A stretch of DNA of 64,000 bases, taken from the NCBI GenBank assembly GCA_964058805.1, contig CAXKVV010000121.1, positions 1-64,000 on the forward strand, in the 5' to 3' direction. Under the pieces are notes generated by a model, which ran no database searches, was not told the origin of the DNA, and was given only the letters and a program-made list of their open reading frames with translations. Position numbers and translations under genes: made by a program. Positions within the stretch are counted from its first letter, which is position 1; every line of letters begins with the position of its first letter. This stretch comes from Schoenoplectus triqueter. Its lineage: Eukaryota; Streptophyta; Magnoliopsida; Poales; Cyperaceae. Shown here piece by piece: positions 56,399 to 64,000 of the stretch.

Positions 56399-58856
56399 TC
56401 ACTGCCTCTTACTTTTGCCTCCCACTGTTAGTGCGATATAAAAAAGAAATCGAAAAAGAAACCCCCATGCAATCTGCACCCAGATCTCATCCCATTTACT
56501 GAGATCAGTAACTGCATTTTGCTGCAATATATCAGGTCCAGCCATCATGCATGTGTCAGTTGTAATATTCATATGAAGTATCGTACTGATGTTTGGTAGC
56601 AGTGAAGCCTTTACTTCATAGGGATACTGCTCTATTATTGTATTGTCAAAGAGCTGAACCCCTCGAGAATAGCATGTTGAGTTGTCGCTGAACTCATTCT
56701 GCATAAAACCTTGGTACGGGTACTTCATCAAGGAAATGTAATGGAACCACAGCCAATACACTGGAATACGGTCACGATTGCAGTAGAACCCAGAAAATAA
56801 CACAAAAAAGGATATTGCTTGAAGTACAACAGTAAAGCCGGACACCAACTCAGTTAGAATACCAGATAATAAATTTGCAAAGCCACTAAAAGACCAAAAT
56901 GCAGTCAATGTGATTATTGTATAATATAGGAAACGATGTAAGTCGCCATCTAAGCCAACCGGGAAATATGTAATTCCAGCAAATACTACAGAATACACAA
57001 TCAACGCAGGAAAATCCGCAATGACACGTGAAATCACAAAAGAGGAGCAGCGATACGCATTGTGGGATGTCTCCCGATAGAAAATGTAACGCTCCTCAAG
57101 AAAGGCAGGCAAAACAATGACACAAATATAGAACATGGTGGACAAAACCAGTGAGAAGAAACCAAGACGCTCATTAACGCCGGTTGATGACTTATCAAGG
57201 TTCCAAAAAAGTGATGTATAAACCACACTACTGATAATAACTATAAACAGCTGGGCAAGGAAGATCTGTGGCAATCGCCTGGAGTTAACAAACGACCGCT
57301 TCATAAGTATGCAAATCTGCAAGTACCAATGTTTTTTATTGTTTACATTAAATCTAATATATGACAGCTAGAAAATCAATATGCAATGAAAAAAAAAATC
57401 AGACTTATCGAATTGAATTGCTTACCTCATTCCAGAAATCATTTGCGTAATTGGGCATTGTACCATCAACAAGCCTGGCATTAGGGATGCTGTTAATAAT
57501 TGCCCTCAGGGACACTCCTTTTGAATCACACACTACAAATGGTTCACGTTTGGACACATTTTGAAGTCCCCAAAACTGATTGAAGGCTACTAGATATTTA
57601 ATAATCGTTGGATCAGTTTGTTCGACCTCTTGAAGTTCATGGACAAGGTCCAGGGTGAACTCGGCTGGGTTCTGTTCCCTAGGGATTGGAATGCCAAACT
57701 CGGAGAAGAACTTTGGGAGGTTGCCAGGAGATCCATAGTAGATGCTTCGCCCACGCGATAGAAAGATTGTACGGTCTAGCAGATTAAGAATGCGAAAACT
57801 TGGCTGGTGGATCGACATAATTACAATACTTCCCCTCAAGGCAATTTCATGAAGCACCTGCATAATAGAAAATTGATTGAAAGATAATACTGAAATAACA
57901 AAATCTCATCTGCGTTAAGTCATACATAAAAGAAATAACAATTCTTTTTTATTTGCTAATTAAACTTTCTCTTGATTTGGTTTGGATCAAAACGAAGCAT
58001 GTGCTTCATGAAATGTATGTATTGGCTAACAATAATATATATTTACGATTCATAATCACATTAGTAATTTTTCAATAATATATACGCAACGTATTATGAG
58101 CCAAAAAATTAGAATATCTACCTGGATTACTAAGTAGGCACTTGTGGAATCTAATCCGGAAATAGGTTCATCCAAGAATAGAATGATTGGATCATGCACA
58201 ATATCCACCCCAATGGATACTCGCCGACGCTCACCACCAGAGATACCACGGCGTCCCTCATTCCCCACTATAGTATTTGCTGCTCTTCTGAGCCCGAGTT
58301 GGTCAATCAACGCTTGCACTCTGTCAATTTTCTCTTTCTTGCTCAATGTTCGAGGCAATTTGAACTCTGCAGCGAACATCAGTGTCTCTTCAACAGTGAG
58401 CATTGAATACAACATATCATTTTGCATCACATAGGCCGATCTCACTTTAAACAGGGCGTCATCTGTAATTCTCTCTCCATTAAGTGTTATAGATCCGTCT
58501 AGGCTTTTACGTGCAATGCGATTTGCCAAGGCATCCAACAATGTGGATTTTCCACACCCAGTTGGGCCAAGTATTGCCAGAATCTCTCCCTGCCTGGCTT
58601 CTCCCGAGACATGATCGAGTAGTGTTTTAGTCGAAGGAGGTATTTCGATGTCATGAGAAACATTTTGGACCCTAATTCCTTGGAAGGATGGGGTGTGAGT
58701 GATTTTTTTCTTCGGCTCCTTCACACAATATGTGAGGTCTTTGAATGCCAGAACAAAGGAAGAGCGCGCCGCACCACGGTACAAGGGGATTTCTTGTAAG
58801 GGTTCTAATTCCATCGGTGAGGCTGGGAATTGAAGAGAGGAGCCTTTGGAGATCAA
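56399..58856 (-). CDS. Half-size ABCG transporter, copy 3, 3 exons, 694 aa
   Basis: Exons in transcript order: 58122-58856, 57426-57857, 56399-57316, all GT/AG and phase 0. Walker [10 protein letters not shown] at 97-105 (Cys where copies 1 and 2 have Ser, a tolerated position), signature SGGER, Walker B ILFLDE, H-loop in SIHQPS, and the same 305-residue membrane domain. Compared with copy 2 the first exon has identical length and the same extended N-terminus ([11 protein letters not shown]), so 2 and 3 are the closer pair. A Q-loop neighbourhood change (YVMQNDM for YVMQDDM) and a D-to-N change after IVG (GNEGRRG) are unique to this copy; function probably retained. Role as for copy 1. Confidence 0.92.
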
Positions 58857-58870
58857 TGCATGATGTCTTC

Positions 58871-58883
58871 TGTTTTATAAAAT
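58871..58883 (-). promoter_or_regulatory. TATA box, ABCG copy 3
   Basis: On the - strand TTTTATAAAACAG lies about 20-30 bp upstream of the ATG at 58854-58856. If it is the real TATA box the upper ATG would be in a very short leader, which slightly favours the inner Met (at about 58814). Confidence 0.5.
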
Positions 58884-59813
58884 GAAAACCATGTTTCATG
58901 TATTTATTAGCACCAGGTTTCAGGTTTAATTGGATGGACCCGATACTAACATCAGATTCGATCGGATTGCGGGCATTACATTGCCAAAACCCGTTCAAAG
59001 CACATTTTGCAAGTTCATTTTTTTTGGTAAATCTTTTAAGCTATTAAAATTTCATTCGTTTTGAGTCGCAATTTCGTATATATGATTTATAAATGGTTTT
59101 GGAAATTCAACGCCCTTTTAATACGCTGTCTTTTGATTAATTCGACGTCTATCATTGTAACTTTGAAGGAAGTACATATAACGATTAACGAGTGTGTATA
59201 TATACATACTACTATTTTAAAAATATAAAAATTTATATCTTTATATGAAAAATAAAGAAATAAAAATAAAAATAATTTAGTAATTAATATAAATATAAAT
59301 TGAGAGAAAATTTAACATTTAGCGTTTAAGGAAAGTTAAAATTCATAATTGATGACAATCTAAGAAAAATAAATAAATAGAGCAATTGTACTTCTAAATT
59401 ATATAGCATTTTGTGTAAGAAATAAAATTGAGATAAAATTCTAACTTCAACATAAATGATCATAGAGATAGTAACATTATTTGATGAATAACTCAATCCG
59501 ATAAATGATATTAGTTCTAAAAATTCAACAAAAAAAATTTGGACCGTTGCAGGATCAGGACATATATGTGCTTAATAAGGAGTAGATATATAATGTAAAA
59601 AAATGACTTAATTTGAGAATTATAGTTCATCCAAAAATGACGATTTCCCCCTATCCAAAAAAATAGCAAATAAATTTTAATTAATATAAAATTTGATTTA
59701 CTAATAGATTTTGATATAGAGATATTGAGAGAATAGATCGATCATTTTTTATTTAAAATTAATAATAGAGCGCAAAGCACATAACGCTCTTGTGCTTTGT
59801 AAAGCACCATAAC

Positions 59814-59817
<4 letters not shown>

Positions 59818-59846
<29 letters not shown>
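59818..59846. repeat. (TA)n microsatellite
   Basis: About 14 uninterrupted TA units, followed by (GA)n at 59849-59861. Confidence 0.95.
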
Positions 59847-59849
<3 letters not shown>

Positions 59850-59861
59850 TGAGAGAGAGAG

Positions 59862-60270
59862 TAAAGATACATTGAGTTTAAGCTCACGGAGGCTTTTCGT
59901 GAGGTTAATTCAAAAAGTACATCAAATTATCTTCGAATTTTAATTTATCATGCTCAATAAATTCTTTATATGAAAATCTTGAGGGATGCAAAAATTTGAA
60001 ATGTTTTGAGATTTTTAAGTTATGGTTTATAATTTATGAAAATGAGATCTAATAATAATAATAATATATATTCAATCTTTCAACATCATTTTTAAAATTT
60101 TAAAAAAATGACTTAAAAAATTTAAAACACTCTAAATTTTTGAATCCACAAGATTTTCATATAAAAGATTTAATGAGAATAAAAAATTTAAATTTAAAAA
60201 TGATTTGATATACTTTTTTAAGTTAAGCTCACATAAGGTCTTCGTGAGCTTAAACTCACGGTATCTTTAT
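59862..60270. mobile_element. Fold-back element A (long terminal inverted repeats)
   Basis: The left end TAAAGATACATTGAGTTTAAGCTCACGGAGGC... is answered at the right by ...CTTCGTGAGCTTAAACTCACGGTATCTTTA. The pairing continues inward (AATTTTAATTTATCATG..., TGAAAATCTTG..., AAATGTTTTGAGATTTTTAAGT against ACTTAAAAAATTTAAAACACT), so nearly the whole ~410 bp can fold into one hairpin with a short AT loop. No coding capacity. The transcript would be a long imperfect double strand. Confidence 0.8.
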
Positions 60271-60279
60271 TCGAGAGAG

Positions 60280-60947
60280 TAAATCTACGGTGTTCTTAAA
60301 CTCATGGAAGGCCTTCGAGAGCTTAGCTCAAAAAATATATCAAATGATTTCTAAATTTTGATTTTTCACTCTCATTAAATTCTTCATATTGAAATCTCAT
60401 GGGGTAAAAAATTTGAGATATTTAGAGTTTTTTAGGTCACTCTTTTAATTTTTGAAAATAATGTACTAACATTGAATATATTATTATTATTTGTAGAGCT
60501 GATTTTTAAAAATCTTGTGGGTTGCAAAAATTTAGAGTGTTTTGAGACTTTTAAGTCATCATTTTTATTTTTAAAAAATGATGTTCAAACATTAAATATT
60601 TTATTATTATTTTTAGAGTTGATTTATCATACTCATTAAATTTTTTATATGAAAATTTGTTGGGATGCTAAAATTTAGAGTGTTTTGAGATTTTTAAGTT
60701 ATGGTTTTTAATTTTTGAAAATTAGCTCTAAATATAAAAATAAAATATTTAATATTTTAACATCATTTTTAAAAATAAAAAATGGTGACTTAAAAAACTC
60801 AAAACACTTTAAATTTTTACAACCCATAAGATTCATATAAGGAATTTAATGAAGATGATAAATTAAAATTTTGAAATAATTTGATATATACTTTTTAAGT
60901 TAAGCTCGCGAAAGATCTCCATGAGTTTAAGCTTACGGTATCTTTAC
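60280..60947. mobile_element. Fold-back element B, related to A, with an internal extra copy
   Basis: Begins TAAATCTACGGTGTTCTTAAACTCATGGAAGGCCTTCG and ends GATCTCCATGAGTTTAAGCTTACGGTATCTTTA, again long inverted ends. Inside, TTTAGAGTGTTTTGAGA(C/T)TTTTAAGT occurs at ~60523 and ~60676, preceded in both by a GTTGGG/GTGGGT-ATG/TTG-CAAAA stretch. So it contains an extra arm-derived unit. It lies 10 bp from element A. Confidence 0.72.
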
Positions 60948-61640
60948 TATATATTTAACAAAAAGATGATGTGATGCTTTCAAATTTTCATTATAAAAGA
61001 TCACAAATAGTTGATCAATAGGTACAAGAAAGAAAATCAAGATGAAATTTAATCAGGAATTCACTAAGCAAAAATCCAGTAATAAAACAAAACTACGACA
61101 TGACAGAAGAAATCCGAGAGATGCTGCCAATATAATTTTTTTTTTAAAGTCGCTGGTGAGTGCCAGCTATTGATGAATTTATAAAGAAATGTTAATTACA
61201 TACACCGGCGTCCATATTGTCGCCAGCTTAAGTTGTTGTATAGATGATGCCAATATATATAATTAAACAGTTAAGAATTTTAATTTGACAATATTTCGAC
61301 TGTGTGGGCTACAGGTGGCGACAAATCTAGGAAAGACAAAAAAAGATTCACTGACGTCTTGACGTCCATACTATAGAATGAAAAAGGATAAAAGATAACG
61401 ATCGGCTGTTTATTAAATTTGGTGTCAAAGTCTGTAGTTAATATACTATTGTACTTACATTCAATAATTTACATTGATTATTTCGGACCAGAAATACACT
61501 TGCATGCATGTCGTATCTTTCTTGCACGTGTACGATGACAAGTGCGAGCCAGCTGAAGCTTGTTGGAGTAAGACATGAATGTCACTATTCGAATGCCAAG
61601 AAAACAGAAGCGGTTCTGAGTTCTGACGCCCATCGTACCA

Positions 61641-63060
61641 AACTTTGTCACATGGTTATTGTGCATCGTCCTATTTTTAAATGTGTTCAGATCGATCGCT
61701 TGGTTATCAGAATATTTAATGAAATCAAAATTTAAATCCATTTTCTCCTCTCGAGTTGCCCATATTTTCCATTAAATTCATGCTCCACTACAACAATAGG
61801 GATGCGCAGGAGAAACTCCGCTGGAGATTTTTTTTTTAATCTTGTTATTTCTCTATTTTTGCAAAATAATTAAGTATGTAAGACTAACCTTTCTCTAGCA
61901 ATAATGATATCACTTTTCAAACGATATATTTTATTTTCATTGAAAATCCATTAGCAACGTCAAATTGCAGGACTAACTTATCTAGCATGAAAAAAATCAA
62001 TGTAAATATTTCCTCCAAAAATTTTACTGAATGATGATAATATTTTTCTGTTAAAAATTTCTATATGGCCGTGATTCTCTAGTGAACTCTTAATCATAAA
62101 TTATGTTATATTGATCCATGTTATCGATCTTCCAAAAAAATACAACCCCGTTGATCATCAGACTTCTTTAGCCTTCCAGCGATCTTCCTCTAATCCGATG
62201 AAGCGATTGAGAGGACCGGCACAGATAGTTTCTTCTCTTCTGGAACTCTGTTTAGAGAGAAATGGATCTCTGTTGGGAAATAAAAGGATGGCAGAAAAAT
62301 TTAGAAATGGGAATAGTTTCGAAAACCAATAGTATCCCTATATATAATGGATACCCATATAACTGAGAGCAGTTATATCTTAGCGGGTCCATATCAGATC
62401 CAAAACTCTCTTAACGGGTTCGCTGCTTAATCAGAAAACTGTTTATAATTGTGTTCTTTAGGGACCAATTGCATAATTATATTATTATCAGACTTTATAT
62501 AATTCAGACCATCACTGAATTATAAAATCATTAATATGTATTCTACACATTAAAAAACTCACTTTTCATGACATATAATTGCATGAAAGTGTTAAACCGT
62601 GAAATTTAATCAAGAAATAATGATAATTAAGATAATAATTATAATGATTTAGCGTAAATTAATAAATAACTTAAATCAATGTTTAATGGAATATATATAT
62701 ATATATGATTAAATAAATAATAAATTAAGCAAGTTTGGAATATAAGTAGTTGAATAAGATTGAGAATCGAATAACAAAACCCAAAGATAGAATTGAACCG
62801 CTATTAAAATATAATAACTTAAAACTTAATAGATGAAATTAAATAAAAATATCTGGTCAAATGAAATTGGGTACACAAATAAAGTAAGAATTTAAATTAT
62901 TAAATAAATATAATCGGGATATTGACAACGGTTTTCGGATTTAACCAAGAAATAAATGATTTACAATAACAAAATATTCAAATTTCCTAAATTAATAATA
63001 AAAAATGAGTAAAAATCGGATTTACCACACCAAAGGTCATAAAATCTCTGCCATAGAAAA
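61641..63060. other. Spacer with a promoter-like stretch on the - strand
   Basis: No protein domain recognised. Around 62340-62345 the - strand has ATTATATATAGGG followed by leader-like sequence, and 62130-62330 is less AT-rich. It may be a gene or LTR promoter relic. A short AT microsatellite occurs near 62693. Confidence 0.35.
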
Positions 63061-64000
63061 TCTCAGATGAACATTTCTCTCTCCTCATTAAATCCTGCAT
63101 TAAATGCAGAATCTTCCTCTCTCTATCTCTTTCTCCCTCTCCCTTGTTCTTTCCCCTACGTTAGGGATCAAATCCCTTCCCTCACTCCTCGATGTGCTCT
63201 TCCCGACTTCCCTCTTTTCTCATACTCTATCTCTTCTGTCCTCTCCTTCTTATCGACGCCCGACCACACAAGCGGTCCCTCATCTCCAAATGGAGATTTG
63301 CTACCCCTTCCCGCCTCTCAATCGACACCAGGCGACGAGCTCCTCTTCGTTGCCGCTGGCCCTAGCCCTGGCCTTCACCCTGGGGCTGTGCCATGGCCGC
63401 CACTGAAAACCCCGATCACTGCCTCCCCTCTTGCTTCTAAACCGAGCACAAAGCCCTTACTGCCTTGAGCATGGGCTGAGCCACCTCTCTATTTCGCCAA
63501 CTCCTTGCTGCCTGTATCAAATTGGTAACATTATTCCTCTTTTTCGGCCGTGTGGGTCGTCAATTGAGTCGGGGATGAGCCTCATGCTCCCTTGTGCTAA
63601 TTTGTTGGTTGTTATTGTGTGGTTTTGCCTTGTGCCGCCTTGCTGCCTTGATCTAACCGGGTAATGTCCTTCCTTGTATCTAGGGTTGTGTGTGCCGGGG
63701 CTGAGCATCGTGCTCCTTGTGTTGTTGTTTTTTGTCGTTGTGCTTGAGTCAGCAGCCTGCTGAGCCGTGTTGCCTCTGTTGCTTGTCTTGTGCATTGATT
63801 CATCGTGTTCCTTAGTTCACTGGTACCAGTTGGTACCAGTGAGGCGGGGCCTTAAGCTTGTTGCTAATATATGCCTTGGTTCTTGGTAGAACTGGTCCAT
63901 TCTGACTTGTGGCATGCTGTGTTGCTAATCCGATTTGCTGGGTTTGTGCCCTTACCTATCATTGCTTTGATGTTTGATCTCCCTGGGTTGGGTTCTATAC
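63061..64000 (+). other. Pyrimidine-rich, GC-richer block running off the window edge
   Basis: From 63070 the composition changes abruptly to CT-rich sequence (CTCTCTATCTCTTTCTCCCTCTCCC), followed by a G/T-rich stretch with TTGTGTGG and TTGCTGCC words. The open frame 63067-63468 (133 codons) is Pro/Ser/Leu-rich without a recognisable domain and overlaps another frame. The block resembles a plant 5' leader followed by an intron, or the start of a retroelement. What it belongs to lies beyond 64000. Confidence 0.35.

Larger units (their letters stand above)
58905..61640. repeat. Upstream flank of ABCG copy 3, duplicated from/with 49080-50090
   Basis: Collinear with the copy 2 flank in three blocks (58905-59080, 59083-59175, 61285-61640). 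Between the second and third block this copy is ~2.1 kb long, whereas copy 2 has only ~100 bp. The extra DNA includes the fold-back elements at 59862-60947. Confidence 0.85.

Noticed and set aside
59818..59861. TA/GA run as a sign of a centromere or origin
   Set aside because: A simple microsatellite with no other supporting structure.
63067..63468. 133-codon Pro/Ser-rich open frame near the right edge
   Set aside because: Overlapped by another long frame, low in complexity and without a domain; more like a CT-rich leader than a protein.
63819..63842. CACTGGTACCAGTTGGTACCAGTG near-palindrome as an operator or recombination site
   Set aside because: A short self-complementary duplication with no known plant function or partner.

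Overview
This window is nuclear DNA from a flowering plant, most likely a eudicot. It has spliced genes with GT/AG introns, very AT-rich spacers full of decayed transposons, and plant-type protein families. I see no bacterial operons, rRNA, tRNA or CRISPR arrays. Four kinds of intact or near-intact content stand out: an ALWAYS EARLY/LIN9-type chromatin gene on the + strand, a CID-domain gene on the - strand, a tandem family of three half-size ABCG transporter genes on the - strand, and a recently inserted Ty1/copia retrotransposon.

Layout. 1-3.8 kb: AT-rich spacer with a GC-richer block at 1.6-1.85 kb and a local direct duplication at 3.24-3.65 kb. 3.8-12.2 kb: the ALY/LIN9-like gene; I traced 19 coding exons (1178 aa) with all phases closing. 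12.3-14.8 kb: spacer with diverged direct repeats and a small coding-like relic. 14.84-15.84 kb: a 5'-truncated LINE with a 17-bp target duplication. 16.2-24.6 kb: an old, broken + strand copia element, split at 18.58 kb by a young - strand copia element (18580-23602; LTRs differ at 1 of 271 bp; 5-bp target duplication). 25.3-27.6 kb: the CID-domain gene, 6 coding exons, 456 aa. 28-34 kb: spacer holding LTR relics, a GDSL-lipase pseudogene and another copia relic. 34.2-36.7, 44.7-47.2 and 56.4-58.9 kb: the three ABCG genes, each with three coding exons at the same intron positions. Between them lie a hAT relic, an orphan copy of ABCG 3'-flanking DNA, a ~1.1 kb ATT/ATG low-complexity tract, MITEs, diverged tandem repeats and a MULE relic. 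59-61.6 kb: flanking DNA duplicated from the middle ABCG gene, interrupted by two fold-back elements. 62-64 kb: mostly unexplained, ending in a pyrimidine-rich, GC-richer stretch cut by the window edge.

How it works together. The two housekeeping-type genes (ALY and CID) act in the nucleus: chromatin and cell-cycle transcription control, and RNA polymerase II tail reading, respectively. The ABCG trio forms one tandem array with duplicated flanks. Because the flanks are duplicated, each paralogue serves as an empty-site control for transposons in the others, and they show that the spacers turned over quickly while the coding exons stayed open. I did not find a convincing undescribed molecular system. 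The most informative items are the nested copia pair, the ABCG array with its orphan flank, and the paralogue-dated MITE insertions.
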